Source: Bacteroidota bacterium (lineage in GTDB: Bacteria > Bacteroidota > Bacteroidia > Flavobacteriales > Weeksellaceae). Taken from it: DNA of 25,483 nucleotides. Location of the stretch: contig JAFAAJ010000228.1 of the NCBI GenBank assembly GCA_023426625.1, positions 1-25,483 of the forward strand. Direction: 5' to 3'. Positions 16,019-23,339 of this stretch are shown here, piece after piece (within the stretch, counting starts at the first letter, position 1; every line of letters starts with the position of its first letter). The translations under genes were made by a program, and so were the position numbers. The notes under the pieces are model-generated. The model was given only the letters and a program-made list of their open reading frames with translations, was not told the DNA's origin and made no database searches.

Positions 16019-17127
16019 AATTAAAGAAATATGCCTTGATATATAATTTTCCTCAACATTACCGTGAGGCTATCTTTAAAAAATTAGATCAAGAACTTGA
16101 TATAGATTTTTATTTTGGTGATCATTTAGATTGGGCTCCAGATATAAAAAAAATGAATGTTGATGATTTAAAAGGTTTTAAAGGAATATTTAAAAATAAA
16201 AGATTTTTTAAATATTTCATTTGGCAAGTCGGAGCGTTAAAAACAATATTAAGAAATAGATATACACATATAATTTTATATGGAGATAGTTTTTATATTT
16301 CTAATTGGTTTATATTAATATTAAGTAAAATAATGGGAGTTAAAACAGCTATTTGGACGCATGGTTTATACAAGCCAATGAATCTCTTTTCAAGATTTTA
16401 CAATATTTTATTTTATCGGATTTCTGATGAAATATTACTATATGGAAATTATTCTAAAAATAAAATGATTAATCTAGGATTTGATTCAAATAAATTGCAA
16501 GTAATATATAATTCCTTAAACTATGAGAAACAAGTGAAAATAAGGGATAAGATGACTTTTACTAATATTTATACAAACTATTTTCATAATAAAAAGCCTG
16601 TTTTTCTGTATATTGGACGTATTCAAAAAATAAAAAAAATCGATTTAATACTTAATGTTTTAAGAGATTTAAAAGATACTGAATATGAATTTAATTTTGT
16701 AGTAATAGGAAAAGATAATGAAAATGTTAAGCTAGAACTTATAGTTGAAAAGTATAATTTACAAAATAATGTTTGGTTTTATGGAGGATGTTATGATGAA
16801 GAAAAAATTGGTGAACTAATATATAATGCTGTAAGTGTTGTATCACCTGGTAATATAGGGTTAACCGCGATACATTCCCTTGTGTACGGAACACCTTGTA
16901 TAACCCATAATGATTTTAATAATCAAATGCCAGAGTTTGAAGCTATCAAGGATAATTTCTCAGGTAGTTTTTTTGTCAGGGATGATGTTGATGATTTGAA
17001 AAAAACTGTTATTTATTGGCAACAAAAGTATTTTAAAGATATAGAACAAATAAAGGTTAATTGTTATAGTATCATAGATGAATTTTATAATCCTAACTAT
17101 CAATTAAGTATATTTAAAAACCTATGA
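16015..17127 (+). CDS. Glycosyltransferase, GT4 family
   Basis: A 370-aa predicted cytoplasmic-face glycosyltransferase of GT-B fold that adds one sugar to the lipid-linked unit. The C-terminal donor domain begins near VFLYIGRIQKIKKIDLIL (about 197-214), the usual GT4 opening. The nucleotide-sugar site is in VVSPGNIGLTAIHSLVYGTP followed by a Pro-Glu-Phe-Glu stretch. The E-x7-E motif is not canonical: the first Glu position is a Gly/Leu here, as in some GT4 members. No signal peptide is present. It overlaps wzx by four bases and the acetyltransferase by four bases, so translation is probably coupled. Donor and acceptor are unknown. AT-rich codon use like its neighbours. Confidence 0.85.
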   Translation: MKLKKYALIYNFPQHYREAIFKKLDQELDIDFYFGDHLDWAPDIKKMNVDDLKGFKGIFKNKRFFKYFIWQVGALKTILRNRYTHIILYGDSFYISNWFILILSKIMGVKTAIWTHGLYKPMNLFSRFYNILFYRISDEILLYGNYSKNKMINLGFDSNKLQVIYNSLNYEKQVKIRDKMTFTNIYTNYFHNKKPVFLYIGRIQKIKKIDLILNVLRDLKDTEYEFNFVVIGKDNENVKLELIVEKYNLQNNVWFYGGCYDEEKIGELIYNAVSVVSPGNIGLTAIHSLVYGTPCITHNDFNNQMPEFEAIKDNFSGSFFVRDDVDDLKKTVIYWQQKYFKDIEQIKVNCYSIIDEFYNPNYQLSIFKNL

Positions 17128-17798
17128 TAAAAAAAATAATTAGATATTTAATAACTTTTATATATAAAATTTATTTAAAGAGAAAAAATATTCACATTAA
17201 GAGTGATATTGTTATTACAAAGTCAACTTTGTTTCGTGGAAATAATAAAATTGGTAAAAAATGTTTTATTCCAAATACAGAAATTGGTTTTGCAACTTAT
17301 TTAGGAAATAATATTAGTTTACCTAATACCAAAATTGGAAAATACTGTTCGATTGCCCAAAACGTAAAACTGTTACCATATACACATCCTTCAAAGGACT
17401 TTGTAAGTACACATCCAGCATTTTTTTCATTATTAAAACAAGCTGGATTTACGTATACGGACAGGCAGTTGTTTGAGGAAACATTATTTTTAGATAAGGA
17501 AAATAATATTTTCCTAAATATAGGAAATGATGTATGGATCGGTGAGGATGTTAAGATTATTGGAGGCATAGAGATTGGAGATGGAGCTATTATAGCAGCG
17601 GGCTCTATAGTGACAAAAAATGTAGAGCCATTTAGTATTGTAGGAGGGGTACCTGCAAAATTAATTCGTTATAGATTTACAAATAATGAAATTGAAATTT
17701 TAAAGAAGTTAAAATGGTGGGATAAAGATGAGTCATGGATATTAGGAAATTTTTCATATTTTGAAAACATAAAAATGTTTTATAATTTAAAACTATGA
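17124..17798 (+). CDS. CatB-related O-acetyltransferase (left-handed beta-helix)
   Basis: A 224-aa acetyltransferase of the xenobiotic/CatB type, likely to O-acetylate a sugar residue using acetyl-CoA. Hexapeptide repeats run from about residue 33 (TLFRGNNKIGKKCFIP, IGKYCSIAQNVKLLP) and again from NIGNDVWIGEDVKIIGGIEI through DGAIIAAGSIVTKNV and VGGVPAKLIRYRF (132-184). The inserted loop between them with THPSKDFVSTHPAFF carries His88 and His97, one of which is likely catalytic, as in CatB enzymes. A weakly hydrophobic N terminus (IIRYLITFIYKIYL) may associate with the membrane. Four-base overlaps with both neighbours. It could instead acetylate an amino sugar precursor, but N-acetyltransferases of that pathway usually lack this loop. 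Confidence 0.85.
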   Translation: MIKKIIRYLITFIYKIYLKRKNIHIKSDIVITKSTLFRGNNKIGKKCFIPNTEIGFATYLGNNISLPNTKIGKYCSIAQNVKLLPYTHPSKDFVSTHPAFFSLLKQAGFTYTDRQLFEETLFLDKENNIFLNIGNDVWIGEDVKIIGGIEIGDGAIIAAGSIVTKNVEPFSIVGGVPAKLIRYRFTNNEIEILKKLKWWDKDESWILGNFSYFENIKMFYNLKL

Positions 17799-19096
17799 TA
17801 TTTGTAATTATTTGTTATTTAATATTTATATTATTACTTAATAAAATGATATTTTCGGACACATTGCAAAGAAAAGTTCTTAATGGGTTCTTTATAATTT
17901 GGTGTGTAAATTTATTAATATCATCAATTAATCCTTATAATCTTTTTGAAGTTAAAGACTCTACATATTTAATAGTTCTTTTGTCTTTAACTTTTTTTTT
18001 ACTGGGATCTTTAGCAAAAAATAGTATTAATGTAAAAAAAAATAAACTTGATTTATCAAAATTTCTACAAAGTACTTCAACAATAAGAAGAAACAAAATA
18101 ATTTTAATTATTTTGTTAATTAGTATATATCAAATAGGAGAATATTATTTAAAATATCAGCAAGTAGTACTTGCTTATGGAGCAGAAGGTGCTAGATTAT
18201 ATAGATTTTTTGTAGGCCCCCTATTTAGTTCAACAGGTGAGATTTTTATATATAATTATTATTTTGAAACACTTGCAATTTTTTGTGTTTTATATTTTGC
18301 AATAAGCCTAGTCTTTGAAAAACTAAATATTTTGTCAATCCTATGTATAATTTATTGTTATCTTTTTTCTAATATCGGAGCTGGAAGATTTTTTTTGGTG
18401 GAAACCTCTTTGTATATTTTATTAATTTTCTTAACAAAAAAATATTATTTTAAAATTTCTACTTCTAGATATACTGTTTCAATTTTAACACTATTAGTAG
18501 CTTTTTTATATTGCTTATCAATTTACTTTGTCAATTTTAGGAGAGGTATCTTTGAAATTAGTTTAGCAAACATAATAAGTGGGAATGAAATATTATTAGA
18601 ACAGTCAATAATTTATAATATAGGTTCAATAAATGCTCTTGATTATGGGTTGACTAATAACGATTATGTAATAGATAATACAATTTTTAGATTATATTTT
18701 GGAGGTTTAGACGAAATATTTTCAACATGTTTGAATTTTTTGGGGATTAATTATACATCCGCAAATAGTATTTATGGAAATTTAACATTCATACCTATTA
18801 AAATTGGCTTTAATCAAGATTTTAATGCTCTTTATACAAATATATATCTTATGTATGTAGATTTCGGATTGCTTGGGATTGTAATTTGCTCATTTGTAAA
18901 TGGTTATATGTTTAATCTTGTTTATAAATGGTTTAAGAATTATCCCAATATATATAATTTGTTAATTTTTATATTTTTTACTGTACAAATGTACTTATCT
19001 ATATTTAATTGGGGATTTAGTTCTTCTTCGTCTTGGATTTTTTGTATAGTATGCTTAATAATGAGTAAATGGAAAAAACAAAAATTGTATTTTTAG
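17795..19096 (+). CDS. wzy: Wzy-type oligosaccharide repeat-unit polymerase
   Basis: A 433-aa hydrophobic protein with about 11-12 membrane segments and a long loop in the second half (about 255-335), the layout of Wzy polymerases that join repeat units in the periplasm. No family-wide motif can be cited; the call rests on topology, length, divergence and position in a locus that has wza, wzc and wzx but otherwise no polymerase. Loop arginines such as those in GAEGARLYRFFVG (about 129-141) are candidates for function, by analogy with other Wzy proteins. G+C is 70/300 at 18001-18300, among the lowest in the window. It overlaps the acetyltransferase by four bases and the next gene by 28. Confidence 0.82.
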   Translation: MIFVIICYLIFILLLNKMIFSDTLQRKVLNGFFIIWCVNLLISSINPYNLFEVKDSTYLIVLLSLTFFLLGSLAKNSINVKKNKLDLSKFLQSTSTIRRNKIILIILLISIYQIGEYYLKYQQVVLAYGAEGARLYRFFVGPLFSSTGEIFIYNYYFETLAIFCVLYFAISLVFEKLNILSILCIIYCYLFSNIGAGRFFLVETSLYILLIFLTKKYYFKISTSRYTVSILTLLVAFLYCLSIYFVNFRRGIFEISLANIISGNEILLEQSIIYNIGSINALDYGLTNNDYVIDNTIFRLYFGGLDEIFSTCLNFLGINYTSANSIYGNLTFIPIKIGFNQDFNALYTNIYLMYVDFGLLGIVICSFVNGYMFNLVYKWFKNYPNIYNLLIFIFFTVQMYLSIFNWGFSSSSSWIFCIVCLIMSKWKKQKLYF

Positions 19097-20262
19097 GAGG
19101 AATTTTTTCTGAAAAAATCCATCCAATTATTTTACAAAACTCTAAAGGAGTAATACAAAATGCTGCTGACGCTCTTCAAAAGTCTTTTTTAAAGGGAATT
19201 AAGCATTATAACAAGGATATTAAAATTTTAAATTTACCCTTTATTGGATCGTATCCTAATTTGTATAATCAATTGCAAATTAGATTTGAGAATGATGATT
19301 ATGAGGGAATAAAAGTTGAGAATGTTCCCTTTAATAATTTAAAAGGTTATAAGATCTTTTCAAGATTTATAGCTACATATAAAGAAATAATCAATTTAAA
19401 AAATGCAACATTTGTAATTTATTCTTTGAATATTTCATTTTTGTTAGCAGTGTATTGTAATAAAATTCTTAATAAATCAAATAGAGTAGTTTTAATAATA
19501 CCTGATCTACCTGAATTTATGAACTCTGAAAATACATTTTTAAAGAAATGTATGTTAAAAATTCAAGATTTTGTTGTTAGAAAATTAATTTTTTCTAAAA
19601 TTGATTGTTTTGTACTTCTGACTGAGCAAATGGCAGTTAGACTAAGATTGGACAAATCAAAAGTTCAGGTTATTGAAGGGATTTACAGTGATGACATCAT
19701 TCAGAAACATTTAATTAAAGAAGATAAATTTAGAATTTTGTATACAGGCACTCTAGCTAAAAGATATGGTATATTAGATTTATTATCCCAATTTTCAATT
19801 ATTGAGGATGAGAATATGGAATTATTAATTTGTGGAGCTGGAGATGGTGTAGATGAAGTTATGACATTCTTAAATAATGACAAGAGAATAAAATACCTAG
19901 GTCAATTGCCAAGGGCAGAAATTCTAAATTTACAGAGAACTTGTTCTTTGCTTGTAAATCCTAGAAAACCTGAAGAATTTACAAAATACTCATTTCCATC
20001 CAAAACGATGGAGTATTTTGCATCAGGAACACCAGTTCTTATGTATAAATTGCAGGGTATTCCCACTGAATATTTTGATTATTGTTTTACATTGGATGAA
20101 TCAAATATTAATTCATTATCAATTCAGATTTGTAAAATAAAAAATATTCCATTAGAAATTAGAGCATCACTTGGTTTAGAGGCGCAAAAATTTATTTTAA
20201 ACAAAAAAAATCCTAAGCAACAACTTTTAAAAATTAAATATTTACTTGATGGAAATCATTAA
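19069..20262 (+). CDS. Glycosyltransferase, GT4 family
   Basis: A 397-aa GT-B glycosyltransferase, predicted cytoplasmic. The acceptor-side half begins KIVFLGGIFSEKIHPI. The donor half opens with FRILYTGTLAKRYGILDLL (about 220) and contains LLICGAGDGVDEVM. The sugar-nucleotide site is NPRKPEEFTKYSFPSKTMEY followed by FASGTPVLM, in which Lys and Glu occupy the usual E-x7-E region. The start overlaps wzy by 28 bases, but the conserved opening strand needs it. The end overlaps capE by 14 bases; base composition changes sharply at that point from AT-rich to about 44 percent G+C, so it marks the right border of the variable block. Donor sugar unknown. Confidence 0.85.
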   Translation: MEKTKIVFLGGIFSEKIHPIILQNSKGVIQNAADALQKSFLKGIKHYNKDIKILNLPFIGSYPNLYNQLQIRFENDDYEGIKVENVPFNNLKGYKIFSRFIATYKEIINLKNATFVIYSLNISFLLAVYCNKILNKSNRVVLIIPDLPEFMNSENTFLKKCMLKIQDFVVRKLIFSKIDCFVLLTEQMAVRLRLDKSKVQVIEGIYSDDIIQKHLIKEDKFRILYTGTLAKRYGILDLLSQFSIIEDENMELLICGAGDGVDEVMTFLNNDKRIKYLGQLPRAEILNLQRTCSLLVNPRKPEEFTKYSFPSKTMEYFASGTPVLMYKLQGIPTEYFDYCFTLDESNINSLSIQICKIKNIPLEIRASLGLEAQKFILNKKNPKQQLLKIKYLLDGNH

Positions 20263-21283
20263 TAAAACCCTCCTAATAACCGGAGGTACAGGTTCATTTG
20301 GAACAGCTGTACTGAACCGTTTTTTACATACCGATCACTTCAGTGAGATCCGTATATTTTCCAGAGACGAAAAAAAGCAGGACGATATGCGTAATCTGTA
20401 CAAGAATGAGAAAATCAAGTATTATATCGGGGATGTAAGAGATTATAATTCTGTAGAACCGGCTACCCGTGGAGTAGATTACATCTTTCATGCGGCAGCA
20501 TTGAAGCAGGTTCCTTCCTGCGAATTTTTCCCGATGCAGGCTGTAAAAACCAATGTGGAAGGAACACAAAATGTGATCCGTGCCGCAGCAGCCAACAAAG
20601 TACAGAAAGTAATCTGTTTATCTACGGATAAAGCTGCATACCCTATCAATGCAATGGGAATTTCCAAAGCGATGATGGAAAAAGTAGCCGTTGCCGAAGC
20701 AAGAAATCTAAAGGATACTGTAGTTTGTCTTACCCGTTACGGAAACGTAATGGCTTCAAGAGGTTCTGTAATTCCTTTATTTCTGAATCAGATCCAGAAA
20801 GGAGAACCGATCACGGTGACCGATCCGAATATGTCCAGGTTTTTCATGTCATTGGAGGATGCGGTGGATCTTGTACTGTTTGCCTTCGAACATGCCAATC
20901 CGGGAGACCTGTTTGTAAATAAAGCTCCTGCCGGAACCATCGGAGATCTTGCGCAGGCTTTGATCGAGCTTACCGGAAAGGAAGTTCCTGTAAAAGTAAT
21001 TGGGACCCGTCATGGAGAAAAACTATACGAAACATTGTGTACCCGTGAGGAAATGCTGAAAGCAGAAGACATGGGAGACTTTTACCGTGTTCCGGCAGAT
21101 AACCGTGACCTGAACTATGCCAAATATTTCTCCGAAGGAGAAGAAGATATTTCAAAGATCGAAGATTATCATTCACACAATACTGAACAGCAGGGAGTTG
21201 AAGGATTAAAGAAACTGATCTCCAAATTACCGCTGATCCGTAAAGAAGTCTTCGGTGAGGATGTGATGCAATATCCTTATTAA
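20249..21283 (+). CDS. capE: UDP-GlcNAc 4,6-dehydratase/5-epimerase, CapE/FnlA type
   Basis: A 344-aa soluble short-chain dehydrogenase that starts the UDP-N-acetyl-L-fucosamine route from UDP-GlcNAc. The NAD motif is TGGTGSFG (11-18). The active site LSTDKAAYPINAMGISK has Ser125, Met136 and Lys140, the Met replacing Tyr as in CapE and WbjB. The C-terminal part has GTRHGEKLYETL and the long tail with NRDLNYAKYFSEGEED that distinguishes CapE from soluble FlaA1. ATG at 20249 is chosen over the in-frame TTG three bases earlier. Followed in order by a cupin, capF and capG, the same pathway as S. aureus cap5EFG, E. coli fnlABC and P. aeruginosa wbjBCD. Confidence 0.93.
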   Translation: MEIINKTLLITGGTGSFGTAVLNRFLHTDHFSEIRIFSRDEKKQDDMRNLYKNEKIKYYIGDVRDYNSVEPATRGVDYIFHAAALKQVPSCEFFPMQAVKTNVEGTQNVIRAAAANKVQKVICLSTDKAAYPINAMGISKAMMEKVAVAEARNLKDTVVCLTRYGNVMASRGSVIPLFLNQIQKGEPITVTDPNMSRFFMSLEDAVDLVLFAFEHANPGDLFVNKAPAGTIGDLAQALIELTGKEVPVKVIGTRHGEKLYETLCTREEMLKAEDMGDFYRVPADNRDLNYAKYFSEGEEDISKIEDYHSHNTEQQGVEGLKKLISKLPLIRKEVFGEDVMQYPY

Positions 21284-21295
21284 AAGTAAATTAAA

Positions 21296-21712
21296 ATGGC
21301 AGTCTTAGAAGGTAAAAAACATCAGGACCAGAGAGGAATCATTACCTACAACAATGATTTCGATGCTTCGCAGATCAAAAGGATCTATACGATCGAAAAT
21401 ATATCGCCGGATTTTATCCGCGGTTGGCAGGGGCATGCCGTAGAGCAGCGTTGGTTTGCCTGCATGAAAGGGAGCTTTAAGATCTGTGTCATAGAAGTGG
21501 ATGATTTTGAACAACCTTCCAGGGATTTAAAAATACAGACATACGAATTGTCGGATAAGGAACTGACTTATCTTCACGTAAAGGCTGGTTGTATAACAGC
21601 TATACAAAGTCTGGAAGAAAACAGTAAACTTCTGGTACTCGCAGATTACGCGATAGGAGAGATCCAGGATGAGTACAGATTTGATTTAGACCATTTTATC
21701 AATAAATGCTGA
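21296..21712 (+). CDS. WxcM/FdtA-like cupin, sugar-nucleotide isomerase family
   Basis: A 138-aa single-domain beta-barrel protein of the WxcM-like/FdtA family. Related enzymes are dTDP-4-keto-6-deoxyglucose 3,4-ketoisomerases. Visible core: DQRGIITYNN, IRGWQGHAVEQRWFACMKGS (41-60) and LLVLADYAIGEIQDEYRFD. FdtA-type enzymes usually have RGxHAH with two catalytic histidines; here the first position is Gln45 and only His47 is kept. The normal ketoisomerase reaction is therefore uncertain. It lies 12 bases after capE and 47 before capF, an arrangement I associate with Bacteroidota FucNAc clusters but absent from the S. aureus trio. A helper epimerase role in FucNAc synthesis, or modification of another sugar, are both inference. 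Confidence 0.75.
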   Translation: MAVLEGKKHQDQRGIITYNNDFDASQIKRIYTIENISPDFIRGWQGHAVEQRWFACMKGSFKICVIEVDDFEQPSRDLKIQTYELSDKELTYLHVKAGCITAIQSLEENSKLLVLADYAIGEIQDEYRFDLDHFINKC

Positions 21713-21759
21713 TGCAGTTTGTATGGCAACCAAGATAAAAGCAATATAAAAGAAACTCA

Positions 21760-22878
21760 ATGAAAAAAATAGGAATTACGGGACAGAACGGTTTTGTAGG
21801 CCGTCATTTATATAATACATTAGGATTATTCCCTGATGAATTCGAACGTGTGGATTTTGACAAAAGTTTTTTTGAAGATGAGACACAATTGGATCAGTTT
21901 GTTTCAGGCTGTGACGTAATCGTGCATCTGGCTGCCATGAACCGCCATGAAAGTGAGCAGTTCATTTATGAAACCAATGTTGCACTGGCTCACAAACTGG
22001 TTGACTCCCTGAAAAGAACCGGCTCAAAGGCACATGTTCTGATCTCCTCATCTACACAGGAAGAGCGTGATAACTTATATGGTAAATCCAAAAGAGAAGG
22101 CCGTGAAGCCATCGTGAAATGGGCTGATGAAAACGGAGGTAAGGTTACAGGACTTATCATTCCTAATGTTTTCGGAGCCTTTGGAAAACCTTTTTATAAT
22201 TCCTTTATTGCTACATTCTGCCACCAGCTGACCCATAATGAAACACCTGCCATTGCCAATGACGGTGAAGTGAAGCTGATCTATGTTCAGGAACTGGTCA
22301 GCCGTATCATTGATGAGATCCGTTCGGAACAGAGCAACGCAGAACTTTTCATTGAGCCTACAGCAACAAAGAAAGTTTCGGAAGTACTGGCTTTGCTGGA
22401 AGAATACAGATCCAAATATCTGGATAATGGCGAGATTCCTGCTTTGAACAGCACTTTTGAACATAATTTATTCAATACCTACCGTTCTTATATAGATCAT
22501 AAAACCCATTATCCGGTAAAATTCACTCAACATACAGATCCTCGTGGAGCATTTGTGGAAGTGATAAGATTGGGAATCGGGGGACAATGTTCGTTCTCGA
22601 CAACGGTTCCGGGAATCACAAGAGGAAATCACTACCATACTCGCAAAATTGAGCGTTTTGCGGTAATTAAAGGAAAAGCTTTAATTCAGTTAAGAAAAAT
22701 TGACACAGATGAAGTTTTAGATTTCTATCTTGATGGAAATGAACCAGCTTATGTGGATATGCCGATCTGGTACACCCACAATATCAAAAATATAGGCGAA
22801 GAAGAATTATACACCATCTTCTGGATCAATGAAGCGTATAATCCTGAAGATGCTGATACCTATTTTGTGGAAGTCTAG
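21760..22878 (+). CDS. capF: Bifunctional UDP-sugar 3-epimerase/4-reductase, CapF/FnlB type
   Basis: A 372-aa two-domain enzyme for the second step to UDP-L-FucNAc: C3 epimerisation by the C-terminal cupin, then NADPH-dependent C4 reduction by the N-terminal Rossmann domain. The N-terminal motif is GITGQNGFVG with glycines 8, 11 and 14, followed by VIVHLAAMNRH and LYGKSKREGREAI, where the usual Tyr-x3-Lys is conserved. The C-terminal cupin (about 245-372) starts at HTDPRGAFVEVIR and has the metal-binding motif GNHYHTRKIERF with His291, His293 and Glu298. Length matches S. aureus CapF (about 369). The capF stop lies 461 bases before capG, with the IVS-type element between them. Confidence 0.94.
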   Translation: MKKIGITGQNGFVGRHLYNTLGLFPDEFERVDFDKSFFEDETQLDQFVSGCDVIVHLAAMNRHESEQFIYETNVALAHKLVDSLKRTGSKAHVLISSSTQEERDNLYGKSKREGREAIVKWADENGGKVTGLIIPNVFGAFGKPFYNSFIATFCHQLTHNETPAIANDGEVKLIYVQELVSRIIDEIRSEQSNAELFIEPTATKKVSEVLALLEEYRSKYLDNGEIPALNSTFEHNLFNTYRSYIDHKTHYPVKFTQHTDPRGAFVEVIRLGIGGQCSFSTTVPGITRGNHYHTRKIERFAVIKGKALIQLRKIDTDEVLDFYLDGNEPAYVDMPIWYTHNIKNIGEEELYTIFWINEAYNPEDADTYFVEV

Positions 22879-22890
22879 CTATTGAAGGAG

Positions 22891-22915
22891 AAAGTAAAAA
22901 GTGTAAAGTAAAAAG
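22891..22915 (+). repeat. Direct repeat AAAGTAAAAAG, two copies
   Basis: An 11-base unit occurs at 22891-22901 and 22905-22915, separated by TGT (14-base period). The second copy is part of the left arm of the inverted repeat around the four-helix-bundle gene. The duplication may come from insertion or slippage. Confidence 0.8.
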
Positions 22916-22917
22916 GA
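22897..22917 (+). repeat. Left arm of imperfect inverted repeat around the IVS-type gene
   Basis: These 21 bases pair with 23301-23321: 18 Watson-Crick pairs, one G-T wobble and two mismatches (at 22907 and 22904), including a perfect inner block of 10 (GTAAAAAGGA with TCCTTTTTAC). The arms are separated by 383 bases that hold one gene. Confidence 0.8.
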
Positions 22918-22946
22918 GGAAGGTTTTAAGAAATAAATATCCGGAT

Positions 22947-23297
22947 ATGAAGGAAAATAATTTATTGGATCGAACCTTTAATTTTAGTGTAAATACATTA
23001 AAATTCTTACGTACTTTGCCATCGAATGATGAATTAAGAGTCATTAAATATCAATTGATAAAATCTTCAACTTCAGTAGGTGCAAATTATGAGGAATCAC
23101 AAGGTGCATCATCAAAAGCAGATTTTGTTAATAAAATAAGGATTGTATTAAAAGAAGCACGTGAATCTAATTATTGGTTCAGAGTTATAGGTGCTTTAGG
23201 GTATACATCAGAACCCTTTAAAGAGTTATTACAGGAAAGTATTGAGCTTAAAAATATTTTTGGAGCAATTTTGTTAAAAGCAAAAGAAGGTAGGTAA
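22947..23297 (+). CDS. Four-helix-bundle protein, 23S rRNA intervening-sequence (S23) family
   Basis: A 116-aa all-helical protein. Family motifs are STSVGANYEES (41-51) and DFVNKIRIVLKEARESNYW (59-77), which fit the four-helix-bundle family first found encoded in intervening sequences of 23S rRNA and related to the Avd accessory protein of diversity-generating retroelements. Its function is unknown; members form basic oligomers that may bind nucleic acid. An SD-like AAAGGAGGAAGG occurs at 22912-22922, but 25 bases upstream of the ATG, too far for a normal site and partly inside the left repeat arm. It has no enzymatic link to UDP-FucNAc synthesis, although it interrupts that gene set. The ATG at 22947 gives the full family length. 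Confidence 0.88.
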   Translation: MKENNLLDRTFNFSVNTLKFLRTLPSNDELRVIKYQLIKSSTSVGANYEESQGASSKADFVNKIRIVLKEARESNYWFRVIGALGYTSEPFKELLQESIELKNIFGAILLKAKEGR

Positions 23298-23300
23298 GAA

Positions 23301-23321
23301 TCCTTTTTACCTTCTACTTTT
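23301..23321 (+). repeat. Right arm of imperfect inverted repeat around the IVS-type gene
   Basis: Complementary partner of 22897-22917. It begins four bases after the four-helix-bundle stop and ends 18 bases before the capG ATG. In RNA the two arms could form a long stem that loops out the gene. Confidence 0.8.
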
Positions 23322-23339
23322 GCCTTATAAAAAAGAAAT

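Larger units (their letters stand above)
22879..23339 (+). mobile_element. IVS-like inserted element between capF and capG
   Basis: This 461-base gap in an otherwise tightly packed gene set contains a four-helix-bundle gene bounded by 21-nt inverted repeats. It is much more AT-rich (86/300 G+C at 22981-23280) than capE (133/300 at 20701-21000). Intervening sequences of 23S rRNA carry the same protein family and close with complementary ends. No rRNA sequence, transposase or clear target duplication is seen here, so calling it mobile is inference. Confidence 0.5.

Noticed and set aside
20246..20248. TTG start for capE
   Set aside because: An ATG follows immediately and gives the normal Rossmann N terminus.
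22879..23339. Diversity-generating retroelement based on the Avd-like fold
   Set aside because: No reverse transcriptase, template repeat or variable repeat is present in the window.
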